From Bacteroidia bacterium (GTDB lineage: Bacteria > Bacteroidota > Bacteroidia > SpSt-205), in contig BPGV01000001.1 of NCBI GenBank assembly GCA_026003215.1, positions 1,043,001 to 1,107,000 of the forward strand: a stretch of DNA of 64,000 bases. Reading direction: 5' to 3'. The notes under the pieces were generated by a model, which worked only from the letters and a program-made list of their open reading frames with translations, made no database searches and had not been told where the DNA came from. Positions 24,329 through 32,778 of the stretch are shown here, piece after piece. Positions within the stretch are counted from its first letter, which is position 1. Each line of letters opens with the position of its first letter. The translations under genes and the position numbers were made by a program.

Positions 24329-25537
24329 ATGCCGAAGGTGATGGTTATCGGAGCTGGGGCTGTAGCCCAAGTTACCGTGTGTAAGTTGGCCCGGCGACCG
24401 GACCTTTTCCCAGAGATTGTCGTGGCCAGCCGCACCCTCGCTAAATGCCAAGCCTTAGCCGAACGCTATCCCCAAGCCCGAATCATCCCCGAAGGCGTAA
24501 ACGCCGACAACGTCCCCGAACTCATAGCCCTCATCCAGAAACATAAACCGGCCTTAGTCCTCAACTTGGCCTTGCCCTACCAAGACCTACCTATCATGGA
24601 TGCTTGCCTGGAGACAGGCACCGATTATCTGGATACGGCTTCGTATGAACCCCCTGACCTCCCCCTCTACGAATACAAATACCAATGGGCTTATCAAGAC
24701 CGCTATACCCAAGCGGGTATCACTGCCGTCTTAGGGATTGGATTTGACCCGGGAGTCACCAATGCTTTTGTAGCTTACGCCGCTAACCACTTTTTTGATG
24801 AAATACACTATTTAGACATCGTAGATTGTAACGCAGGTAACCACGGTCGCCCCTTCGCTACAAACTTCAACTTAGAAATCAACTTGCGGGAGATTACGCA
24901 AACAGGCCGCTACTACGAAAACGGCCAACTCATAGAAGTACCTCCCCTCTCTATCGCTCAAGATGTACGCTTCCCCGATATTGGGATCCGGAAAGCTTAT
25001 CTCATCTTCCATGAGGAGCTGGAGTCGCTGGCAAAGCATTTCCCCACCCTTCGCAGGGCCCGTTTCTGGATGACCTTCAGTGAACAATACCTTATGCACC
25101 TCAGGGCCTTTGTCAACGCCGGCCTTACCCGCATAGACCCCATAGACTACGAAGGGTGCAAGGTCGTACCCATTAAGTTTCTTCAAAAGCTCTTACCGGA
25201 TCCCGCTTCGCTCGCACCTGACTACAAAGGCTGGGTCTCTATCGGCGTGCAACTGCGTGGCCTCTATCAAGGTCAGCCCCGCACCGCTTACCTCTACACC
25301 AACATCCGTCATGAATGGGCCTACCAAGACTGCGGCTCGCAAGCAGTAGCCTACACCGCGGGGGTCCCCCCCGCTATCGCTGCGGAACTGATAGTGACCG
25401 GCGTATGGAAAAAACCTGGCGTCTGGAATGTAGAACAGCTCCCGCCTGAACCGCTCTTAGAAAAGCTTCCTGCCGCAGGTTTGCCCTGGAAGGCCGTCAT
25501 AGATTACCCCCCTGACTTTATAGATGTCCCCGAATGA
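24329..25537 (+). CDS. Carboxynorspermidine dehydrogenase (saccharopine dehydrogenase family)
   Basis: 402 residues, with Rossmann motif GAGAVAQ at the N-terminus. The blocks ALPYQDLPIMDACLETG, GFDPGVTNAF, HYLDIVDCNAGNHG, NFNLEINLREITQ and KPGVWNVEQ match the Bacteroides-type carboxynorspermidine (carboxyspermidine) dehydrogenase closely. The enzyme condenses aspartate semialdehyde with a diamine and reduces the product with NADPH, giving carboxy(nor)spermidine. This is the SAM-independent route to spermidine-type polyamines. The decarboxylase partner is not in the window. pdxJ starts in an ATGA overlap; its cofactor product PLP is what that decarboxylase would need. Confidence 0.88.
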   Translation: MPKVMVIGAGAVAQVTVCKLARRPDLFPEIVVASRTLAKCQALAERYPQARIIPEGVNADNVPELIALIQKHKPALVLNLALPYQDLPIMDACLETGTDYLDTASYEPPDLPLYEYKYQWAYQDRYTQAGITAVLGIGFDPGVTNAFVAYAANHFFDEIHYLDIVDCNAGNHGRPFATNFNLEINLREITQTGRYYENGQLIEVPPLSIAQDVRFPDIGIRKAYLIFHEELESLAKHFPTLRRARFWMTFSEQYLMHLRAFVNAGLTRIDPIDYEGCKVVPIKFLQKLLPDPASLAPDYKGWVSIGVQLRGLYQGQPRTAYLYTNIRHEWAYQDCGSQAVAYTAGVPPAIAAELIVTGVWKKPGVWNVEQLPPEPLLEKLPAAGLPWKAVIDYPPDFIDVPE

Positions 25538-26247
25538 CCCGCCTCAGTGTAAATGTCAATAAAGTAGCGCTCCTGAGAAACTCCCGCGGGGGAAACATTC
25601 CCGATGTGATAGCTTTTGCCCAAACCTGTGAGCAATTAGGGGCTGAGGGAATCACCGTGCATCCCCGGCCCGATGAAAGACATATCCGCCGTACCGATGT
25701 ACTGGCCCTACGCGATGCCCTCGGTATAGAGCTGAATGTAGAAGGCTACCCTTCTCGTGAGTTTTTGGCCCTTATCCAGCAAGTGTGCCCGGCACAAGTA
25801 ACCTTAGTACCCGACCCCCCCTCGGCGCTCACTTCCGACAGGGGCTGGGATATCCCCACGCATGAGGTTTTCCTTTCGGAGGTAGTGGGCGCCCTCAGAG
25901 CGCTTTCTATCCGAGTAAGCCTCTTTATTGATCCTGACCCCGTGCAGGTGGAAGCCGCCGCTCACATAGGGGCCGACTGCGTAGAACTCTACACCGGCCC
26001 TTATGCCCACCACTTCTCCCAGAGTCCCGAAGAAGCCATTGAGCCCTACCGGTTAGCAGCCCAAAAAGCCGCACAGCTGGGCCTGCGCCTACACGCTGGC
26101 CACGACCTGAACTTAAAAAATCTACGCTTCCTCAAGCAAAACCTCCCAAACTTAGCCGAAGTTTCTATTGGACATGCACTGATTGCCGATTGTTTGTATT
26201 GGGGTATAGCGGAGGTGCTTCGTCGCTATAAAAGCGCTTTGACATGA
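25534..26247 (+). CDS. pdxJ: Pyridoxine 5'-phosphate synthase
   Basis: 237 residues with PdxJ signatures: SVNVNKVALLRNSRG at the N-terminus, the HPRPDERHI motif, and C-terminal HAGHDLN and EVSIGHALI. A TIM-barrel enzyme that forms pyridoxine 5'-phosphate from 3-amino-2-oxopropyl phosphate and deoxyxylulose 5-phosphate. ATGA overlaps at both ends join it to the polyamine dehydrogenase and to the CHASE2 gene in one operon. PdxJ implies the DXP-dependent vitamin B6 route. Confidence 0.96.
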   Translation: MTRLSVNVNKVALLRNSRGGNIPDVIAFAQTCEQLGAEGITVHPRPDERHIRRTDVLALRDALGIELNVEGYPSREFLALIQQVCPAQVTLVPDPPSALTSDRGWDIPTHEVFLSEVVGALRALSIRVSLFIDPDPVQVEAAAHIGADCVELYTGPYAHHFSQSPEEAIEPYRLAAQKAAQLGLRLHAGHDLNLKNLRFLKQNLPNLAEVSIGHALIADCLYWGIAEVLRRYKSALT

Positions 26248-27350
26248 GATTCAGTACTGTGCTACGTTGGGTCTTTCATACGGCCCTGGTGGTAGGGGGA
26301 GCGGCCCTCCTCCATCACCTTTTCCCTCCCTATAAGTGGGGCTGGGATATACACGACCTCATCTATCGGCGTCTCCCGCCTCAAGACCCAGACACGCATA
26401 TTGTGGTGGTAGATATTGGCCGTATGGACCGAAAAGCATTGGCCTACCTCTTAGACCGTCTTAGCGAAGCCCAGCCCGCCTTCATCGGCATAGATGCCGT
26501 ATTCCCTCACCCCCTTTCCCCAGAAGGAGATAGCTTATGGGAAAAAGCCCTATGCCAAGCACACACGCGCACCACCGTCTGTTTAGCCGGCAGTTTAGAC
26601 CTGACCTATCCGCTCCCCCAAGCACCTCCCCAAGCGGTTAGTACCTCTCGCTTCACACATTGTGCCACCCAAGCCTATGCCAACCTCCTTCTACACGAAC
26701 CCTACGCCCCTAAAACTGTCCGCACATACCTCGCCTATACCGTAGCCGGGCAAGATACCCACTACGCCCTGGCGCTCCAAGCAGCCCTCGCCATAGCCCC
26801 TTCTTTACACGTAGAACTCCCCCACTTACCCGCCACCGGTCCCATACGTTACCTCGGCAACATAGAACACTTTTATTACCTCAACGGCGAGGAAGTACTC
26901 CGAGATTCCCTCCCCCTCCAGTGGCTGCGCGGAAAAGCCGTACTCTTAGGGATAGCAGACCCGCTCCGCCAAAGCTTAGAAGACATCTTTTTCACGCCCC
27001 TCAATCCCGGCTTCTTGCGTCAGACCTTCCCCGATATGTATGGCGTAGTCATCCACGCCAATATCGCCTCTATGTTTGTGCATCGGGCTTTTTATAAGCC
27101 TATTGCCGAAGCATGGAGTTATCTCGCAACGGGAATTATATATGTACTACTGGCTGTCTTAGGCATCGGGCTACCTCACCGCTTCCACTGGATAGCGGTG
27201 AGACTTTCGCAAATAGGGGCTTTGTGGGGTACCGTAGAGCTCACCTTGTGGCTGGGTATAAAAGGCTTGTGGTTTCCCGCAGAACCCCTAATCTGGGGTA
27301 TCTTGCTGGCCGGAGAGGTTAGCTTGGGAAGTAGCTCTTCGCGCGCCTAA
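26244..27350 (+). CDS. CHASE2-domain membrane protein
   Basis: 368 residues: an N-terminal membrane span, a large periplasmic CHASE2-like sensor (VVVDIGRMDRKALAYLLDRL, then IGIDAVFP), and two or three C-terminal membrane spans. Typical CHASE2 proteins continue into a kinase or cyclase domain, but this one ends just after the membrane segments. It overlaps pdxJ by an ATGA and is followed by a FecR-like protein gene with its own promoter motif. CHASE2 and FecR-type domains are often fused or adjacent, so a joint envelope-sensing role is plausible. Confidence 0.72.
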   Translation: MRFSTVLRWVFHTALVVGGAALLHHLFPPYKWGWDIHDLIYRRLPPQDPDTHIVVVDIGRMDRKALAYLLDRLSEAQPAFIGIDAVFPHPLSPEGDSLWEKALCQAHTRTTVCLAGSLDLTYPLPQAPPQAVSTSRFTHCATQAYANLLLHEPYAPKTVRTYLAYTVAGQDTHYALALQAALAIAPSLHVELPHLPATGPIRYLGNIEHFYYLNGEEVLRDSLPLQWLRGKAVLLGIADPLRQSLEDIFFTPLNPGFLRQTFPDMYGVVIHANIASMFVHRAFYKPIAEAWSYLATGIIYVLLAVLGIGLPHRFHWIAVRLSQIGALWGTVELTLWLGIKGLWFPAEPLIWGILLAGEVSLGSSSSRA

Positions 27351-27369
27351 CATTGGCACAATATTTGTG
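27347..27369 (+). promoter_or_regulatory. Promoter motif of the FecR-like gene, shared with lon
   Basis: TAACATTGG-CACAATATTTGTG, almost the same as the block before lon (4016-4039) with one base fewer. It overlaps the stop of the CHASE2 gene and ends 12 bases before the ATG at 27382. It also fits a -24/-12 pattern (TGGCAC-N5-TTG), although the -12 position is GT rather than GC. Confidence 0.4.
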
Positions 27370-27381
27370 AAGGAATATTTT

Positions 27382-28293
27382 ATGCGATACGCGCACATAA
27401 TCCTGGGGTCCCTCTTGGTGGGGACGAGTGTATTCCTGTACGGACAAGTAACGCTCTTGGCTACCAAGGGAGAAGTCCAAGTAGAACAAGGGAATACTTG
27501 GACCAAAGCTTCGGCCGGTATGAAGCTGTCCGAGCAGCAGAAAATCAAGTTAGGGCCGCAGTCTTACGCTGCCCTGATCCTCCCAGGCAACAAAACCCGA
27601 GAACTTCGCCAACCGGGCGTATACCCCATCGCAGAACTTATAGGGCAGCGCCACAGCTCCGACGACAACCCCTATACAGCCCGCTACACCGGCTATGTGG
27701 TTAATCAGGCGATAGCTTCGGGAGCGGGGCGAGCCTCCGGCCGGACCTTAGGCGCCGTCACCCGCTCTACTATGGCTCCTACTCCTCGCACGCCGGCCCA
27801 GACCGCTTTCTACCCAGACAAAATCCAGCTTCAGTGGGAACGCGTGCCTGGCTCCGAAGGCTACATTATCGAGGTCTTGGACGAAGGCGGTCAAGTCATC
27901 CATAAAGCTGAAGCCTCCGCCGAACAAACCAGCATAGACCTCCCCATAGCCAACAAACTCAAGCCAGGCCCATGCTACTACTGGCGCATCAGCACGCGTC
28001 GTCATGCCAGCCTCCATTCCTCCAATACGTGCTTCCGCCTTCTCGCCCCTGATAAAGCCGCCACCCTCAAAAAAGAAGAAGAAAACCTGCGCCGAGGCAT
28101 AGACCCTAACTCGGCCCTCGGTCAAGCCCTCTTAGGCGCTTTCTACGAGCAAAATGGCCTGTACGGATACGCTTGGCAAGCCTACAACCAAGCCGCTACC
28201 TTAGAGCCCGGGGCTGATGCTTATGTAGCGCTACGCGATGGCCTTAACGAACGCGTGGGACGCCAACTCTCCACGGGTGCTGTAAAAGAATAA
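27382..28293 (+). CDS. Secreted FecR-domain/TPR-like protein
   Basis: 303 residues from ATG 27382. The start was chosen because the signal peptide (RYAHIILGSLLVGTSVFLYG) begins there; an upstream GTG at 27367 would add only a charged tail. The N-terminal region is FecR-like (VTLLATKGEVQVEQGNTWTKA). A Fn3-like segment follows (IQLQWERVPGSEGYIIEVLD), and a C-terminal helical repeat close to TPR (LGAFYEQNGLYGYAWQAYNQA). Periplasmic or surface location is likely. With the CHASE2 protein encoded just upstream it may form a sensing pair. An intrinsic terminator follows. Confidence 0.75.
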   Translation: MRYAHIILGSLLVGTSVFLYGQVTLLATKGEVQVEQGNTWTKASAGMKLSEQQKIKLGPQSYAALILPGNKTRELRQPGVYPIAELIGQRHSSDDNPYTARYTGYVVNQAIASGAGRASGRTLGAVTRSTMAPTPRTPAQTAFYPDKIQLQWERVPGSEGYIIEVLDEGGQVIHKAEASAEQTSIDLPIANKLKPGPCYYWRISTRRHASLHSSNTCFRLLAPDKAATLKKEEENLRRGIDPNSALGQALLGAFYEQNGLYGYAWQAYNQAATLEPGADAYVALRDGLNERVGRQLSTGAVKE

Positions 28294-28319
28294 ATACACC
28301 TTTTGTAATACTTTCCTTA

Positions 28320-28352
28320 CACAGCGGGGCGCTATCCCCGCTGTGTTTTTTT
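28320..28352 (+). terminator. Rho-independent terminator
   Basis: Perfect 10-bp stem CACAGCGGGG / CCCCGCTGTG with six-base loop CGCTAT, followed by seven Ts (28346-28352). It ends the run from 24.3 kb. The -7 box of the next gene begins only two bases after the T-run. Confidence 0.9.
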
Positions 28353-28353
28353 G

Positions 28354-28361
28354 TATCTTTC
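28354..28361 (+). promoter_or_regulatory. -7 box TATCTTTC for the acyltransferase gene
   Basis: Box with a final C instead of G, two bases downstream of the terminator T-run and four bases before the ATG at 28366. It supports that ATG over the upstream in-frame one. Confidence 0.5.
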
Positions 28362-28365
28362 CCGC

Positions 28366-29154
28366 ATGAGCACTGTAGGCGTAGCTCTACCTTTGCCTAC
28401 GCTTTACCGGCGAGTACAGTGGGCTTATCCCCTCCTTTTTGAAGAGATCGTCTTCAAAAGCGAGCCCCCCCTGCGTACCATCCTCCAAAATCATCCCAAA
28501 GTCGTCCATGCAATTAGCCACGCAGGCACGCTCGGGTGGATACCCGCTATTTTGGCTCTTCTAAAAATAGCCCTCATGGAAGGGGGAAAAAACCGAAAAG
28601 CCTTAGGCGTATTTCACAGAGGACTTTATAAGGTTACACTGAGCCGATGGATACTACGTTCAGTTTTCCAAAGTACAGAACCGCCCACCTTTGCCAAAGT
28701 AATAACCGCCTTCAAAGAAGGACCTATCACGGACGTAGCCCTCTTTCCTGAAGGAGATAACTGTGTGGTAGGCGATGTGCATGAGATTCGGCCTTTTCGC
28801 TCGCCGAAGTTCATAGAGCTGGCGCTGGCAGCCCAAGCCCCCATTTTGGTGACGGTTCATCGGGGTTCGGAGGAGTGGGGCAAGGATTTTTATATCCCGA
28901 GCTGGATGCTGCGGTGGGTAGCGCGGTGGCAACCCTCTTACGTGCGGCCACTCATGAAAAATCCCATTCTCAACCTGCCTACGCGCCTGACTCGCATCCC
29001 TAAGTTTAGCCTCCACTCTGCGCTGTACTTTCCTCGGTTAGCCTACGAAGAGTTAAGTTCGCGGCCGCGGGAGCGCTGGTTCCAGCTCCAGAGCGAAGCC
29101 CAACAAGTGAAACGCCTGATGGAAGCCCTCCTTCAAGAAATGCCCTATGTCTGA
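28366..29154 (+). CDS. LPLAT-superfamily acyltransferase-like protein
   Basis: 262 residues. Two PlsC-like features are seen: SHAGTLGWIP, where the HxxxxD motif has His but Gly in place of Asp, and ALFPEGDNCV, matching the FPEG phosphate-binding motif. It thus looks like a glycerophospholipid acyltransferase relative with an altered catalytic dyad. The N-terminal start is set by the -7 box. The end overlaps mutS by eight bases. Probably membrane-associated; substrate unknown. Confidence 0.68.
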   Translation: MSTVGVALPLPTLYRRVQWAYPLLFEEIVFKSEPPLRTILQNHPKVVHAISHAGTLGWIPAILALLKIALMEGGKNRKALGVFHRGLYKVTLSRWILRSVFQSTEPPTFAKVITAFKEGPITDVALFPEGDNCVVGDVHEIRPFRSPKFIELALAAQAPILVTVHRGSEEWGKDFYIPSWMLRWVARWQPSYVRPLMKNPILNLPTRLTRIPKFSLHSALYFPRLAYEELSSRPRERWFQLQSEAQQVKRLMEALLQEMPYV

Positions 29155-31717
29155 TACGACAGCGCTGATGGAGCAGTACCGAGCCCTCAAAGCTAAAGAA
29201 CCCGGGGCTATCCTCCTTTTCCAGATAGGGGACTTTTACGAAACTTTTGAAGAAGATGCCCATATTCTTTCTTCGGTCTTAGGGCTTACGCTTACTCGCC
29301 GAAATAATGGTCGAGCGGAAGAAGTACCCTTAGCGGGCTTCCCTATACGAGCTCTGGATACCTACCTGCCCAAGCTGTTAGAAGCCGGCTACCGCGTCGC
29401 CATCTGCAACCAAGTAGAGGACCCCAAAAAAGCCAAAAAACTGGTTCGACGGGAGATCACGGAGGTAGCTACGCCCGGTGTCTTTTGGGCAGGAGAGGAA
29501 GAAGAGCGGGCGGCATATGTGGCGGTATTTTGGGCCTACACAGCTACTGAAGCCACCCTCGTACTGGCCGACATCACTTATAGCGGGAAGATATTTTACC
29601 ATGCAGGCCCGCTTCACGAGATAGAATCCCTTTTGGCGGCCTTTCGCCCAGTAGAGGCGCTATTGTATGAGCAGCAGGAGAGCCTTTGGGATACCTTAGC
29701 CCCCCCTACCGCCCGCAAAGAAAGCCTCCCCAGCTGGTACTTTGACCCCGAAATGCTCCCTACCCTCTTCCGGGAAATATGTGGCTACGAACCTCCCCCC
29801 GGCTCTATCCTGCACCAACGCACCCCCCAAGCCGCCACCTTAGCTGCCTTGTATGCCTACTTACGTACCCTCAAACAAATAGGCCTTCCCCACCTGAGCT
29901 TCCCCTATGCACTGCCCGTAGGAGATACCTTTCTACTCTCCCCCGCCACCCTGCGCCACTTAGAAATAATAGAGCCTCTGCACCCAGAGGGGAAAAGTCT
30001 CTTTCAAATCCTTCGGCTTACGGCCACGCCCGCCGGTACTCGCTTTTTGCGTAATCGCCTCACCCTACCCTTACGCCGCCGCGACCTCATAGAGCGGCGC
30101 TTAGACCGAGTAGAGGCCCTCTATCAGCAGCCTGAAGCCCACCCCGAGTGGATAGAGACGCTCCGCAAGATCGGGGATATGGAACGGCGCATAGCGCGCC
30201 TCAGCGCCCGTAAAGCCACACCCCGCGAGCTGGCTACCTTGTACTTCAGCCTAAAAGCCGCCCTGGAGCTCGTAGAAGCACTCCCCCCCACGTATGATAA
30301 ACGCCCCGAAACCCTCCCCGCCATCGCTGAAGCCCTGGCTACCATAGAAAGATACCTGCTTCTTTCCCCTACCCCACCCTACACCGGCGAAAAACCGGGC
30401 GAAGGCTATGTCATCCGCGAAGGGGTAAACGAACGGTTAGACCGCGCCCGCTACCTCCTCCTGCACGCCCGTGAAGAACTGGACAAACTGGAAGAAAAGG
30501 AACGCACCCGCTTAGGTATCCCTTCGCTCAAAATCCAAGAAAACAAACAACTCGGCTATGTCTTTCACATCACCGCGGCAAACATCGCCAAAGTCCCCCC
30601 CGAATACCGGCTGCGCCAACAGCTTGCCCAGGGCGCCGCACGCTACAGCAGCGATGAACTGGACGCCCTCTCCGCCGAAATAGCTTCCGCCGAAGAAATC
30701 GTAGCCGAAGAAGAAAAACAGCTCTACGAAACCCTCTTAGGAAAACTACGGCCGCATATTCCTGCCTTGCAGGCCTTGGCCCACTGGACCGCAGAGGTAG
30801 ATGTGCATTTGGCTTTGGCACGCGCAGCCCGCTTGTATGGGTATGTCCGTCCCCAGTTTGCCGATAAGCCCGAAATACACATAAAACAGGGACGCCATCC
30901 GGTGATTGAACGCTTCCTACCGCCGCATCAGCCCTACCAGCCAAATGACCTCCACCTTACCCCAGACACCCGCCTCCTCCTCCTTACTGGGCCTAATATG
31001 GCCGGAAAGTCAGCCTACATGCGACAAAATGCGCTGATCCTGCTACTGGCCCAGATTGGGAGCTTTGTTCCCGCCGAGTCGGCGCTCATCCACCCCGTAG
31101 ACCAAATCTTTACCCGTATAGGCGCATCTGACAATATTGCCGCAGGGCAAAGCACCTTTTTAGTAGAGATGCAAGAAACCGCCCGCATCCTCCACGAAGC
31201 CACCCCCAATAGCTTCGTTATCTTAGATGAGATTGGCCGAGGCACCAGCACCTACGACGGGTTAGCGATAGCCTGGGCGGTGGTAGAGCACCTACATAAT
31301 GCCTCCCACAGCCGGCCATGGACCCTCTTTGCGACGCATTACCATGAGCTTACGGAGCTGGAAAAAGCCCTCCCCCGCCTCAAAAACTACCACTTAGCGG
31401 TAGAGCAGCGGGGAGAAAAACTTATTTTCTTACACCAAGTACGGCCGGGGGCCATGCGCCGAAGCTTCGGCATCGCCGTAGCCGAAATGGCCGGCCTACC
31501 CCCCACCCTCCTGGAACGCGCCCGTACCCTCCTCAAACACCTGGAAAAACACGAACCCCTACTCCCCACCACCAGCGAACCCACCCTCTTCTCCCTCACG
31601 CCCGACACCGAAAACCTCCTCCGTAAAAAACTCTTGGAAATAAACCCCAACACCCTCACCCCTATTGAAGCCCTCTTCAAGCTGCAAGAGCTGCGTACCC
31701 TCGCCCAATCCTCATGA
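29147..31717 (+). CDS. mutS: DNA mismatch repair protein MutS
   Basis: 856 residues, typical MutS1 length. The mismatch-reading Phe-x-Glu lies in QIGDFYETFEEDA near the N-terminus. Connector, lever and clamp domains follow, and the ABC-type ATPase has Walker A TGPNMAGKSAYMRQ, the STFLVEMQE loop and Walker B DEIGRGTSTYDG. It recognises mismatches and starts repair with MutL (not in the window). It overlaps the acyltransferase gene by eight bases and the LptF/G gene by an ATGA. Confidence 0.97.
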   Translation: MSDTTALMEQYRALKAKEPGAILLFQIGDFYETFEEDAHILSSVLGLTLTRRNNGRAEEVPLAGFPIRALDTYLPKLLEAGYRVAICNQVEDPKKAKKLVRREITEVATPGVFWAGEEEERAAYVAVFWAYTATEATLVLADITYSGKIFYHAGPLHEIESLLAAFRPVEALLYEQQESLWDTLAPPTARKESLPSWYFDPEMLPTLFREICGYEPPPGSILHQRTPQAATLAALYAYLRTLKQIGLPHLSFPYALPVGDTFLLSPATLRHLEIIEPLHPEGKSLFQILRLTATPAGTRFLRNRLTLPLRRRDLIERRLDRVEALYQQPEAHPEWIETLRKIGDMERRIARLSARKATPRELATLYFSLKAALELVEALPPTYDKRPETLPAIAEALATIERYLLLSPTPPYTGEKPGEGYVIREGVNERLDRARYLLLHAREELDKLEEKERTRLGIPSLKIQENKQLGYVFHITAANIAKVPPEYRLRQQLAQGAARYSSDELDALSAEIASAEEIVAEEEKQLYETLLGKLRPHIPALQALAHWTAEVDVHLALARAARLYGYVRPQFADKPEIHIKQGRHPVIERFLPPHQPYQPNDLHLTPDTRLLLLTGPNMAGKSAYMRQNALILLLAQIGSFVPAESALIHPVDQIFTRIGASDNIAAGQSTFLVEMQETARILHEATPNSFVILDEIGRGTSTYDGLAIAWAVVEHLHNASHSRPWTLFATHYHELTELEKALPRLKNYHLAVEQRGEKLIFLHQVRPGAMRRSFGIAVAEMAGLPPTLLERARTLLKHLEKHEPLLPTTSEPTLFSLTPDTENLLRKKLLEINPNTLTPIEALFKLQELRTLAQSS

Positions 31718-32778
31718 AAAAGGTAGACAGATATCTCTGGCGTACTTTTCTCATCTCCTTCCTCGGTAGCCTAAGCCTGCTTGTGATTATCCTCGTAGTG
31801 ATTGATATTGCCGAAAAAATAGACGACTTCGTAGAAAAAGAAGTTCCTCTTCAAGCCTTAGTACAATACTATCAGCACTTTATCCCTTTTTATGCGAATC
31901 TACTCTCCCCTTTGGTCATCTTTTTATCGGTGCTTTTTTTTACGGGTCAGTTGGCTCAACGCTCCGAGATCGTAGCCCTCTTGGCAGGGGGAATAAGCTT
32001 CTGGCGCATCCTTAGGCCTTATCTTCTCTTGGCAGGCCTGTTTTCTTTGGTAAGTCTAAGCCTCCAGTTTTACATTACTCCTAAGAATGTACGACGCATA
32101 GAAGAGTTTGAATACAAGTACATCAAGAATCGCCGTTACTTTGACATGCGCCAAGTGCATATCAAACTCACCCCAGAGTCGTATTTTTTTGTGCGAGCAT
32201 TTGATAGATTTGACAAAGTAGGCTTTGGCGCCCATATAGAACGTCTCACCCCCGGCCGACTACACGAACGGTTGGTAGCAGAGGAGGTTCAGTGGGAGCC
32301 CACGCATAAATACTGGAGAGTCTTGCGGGTATGGCGCTTCTCGGAAGAAGGCCACCCTACTTTTATCGCCCAGATAGATACGACCTTGCCTTTGACCCCA
32401 GAGGATATTATCCGTTCCGAGCTTTATACACGCACTATGTCGCTTCCTGAGCTATGGGCTGAATATAAGCGCCAGCGGTATGTGGGCGGGGATATTGCTG
32501 CGCTGCTGGAAGCTGAGATTCACGAGCGGATAGCTATTCCGCTGGCTTCGGTGATTTTGACGGCGCTGGGGTTTGCTTCGGCCTCTCGGAAGCGACGGGG
32601 AGGCGTGGCCTGGCAGATTGGCTTAGGGTTGGTTTTAGCTTTTGTGTACGTCTTTCTGCTGGTAATAGCCAAGAGTGCTTTTGCCGGGGCTTTAGGCTGG
32701 ACTTGGCTGGGCGTATGGCTGCCTAACATCCTATTTAGCTTGATAGCGGGGGTATGGCTCTGGCGCGTCCCTAAGTAG
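31714..32778 (+). CDS. LptF/LptG-family permease
   Basis: 354 residues with the YjgP/YjgQ layout: three N-terminal membrane segments (start KKVDRYLWRTFLISF), a large periplasmic beta-jellyroll region (about 110-260), and three C-terminal membrane segments. In LPS-making bacteria, LptF and LptG with LptB extract LPS from the inner membrane. Only one permease gene is here, so LptF or LptG cannot be decided. It starts in ATGA overlap with mutS and converges on the phosphatase gene. Confidence 0.88.
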   Translation: MKKVDRYLWRTFLISFLGSLSLLVIILVVIDIAEKIDDFVEKEVPLQALVQYYQHFIPFYANLLSPLVIFLSVLFFTGQLAQRSEIVALLAGGISFWRILRPYLLLAGLFSLVSLSLQFYITPKNVRRIEEFEYKYIKNRRYFDMRQVHIKLTPESYFFVRAFDRFDKVGFGAHIERLTPGRLHERLVAEEVQWEPTHKYWRVLRVWRFSEEGHPTFIAQIDTTLPLTPEDIIRSELYTRTMSLPELWAEYKRQRYVGGDIAALLEAEIHERIAIPLASVILTALGFASASRKRRGGVAWQIGLGLVLAFVYVFLLVIAKSAFAGALGWTWLGVWLPNILFSLIAGVWLWRVPK

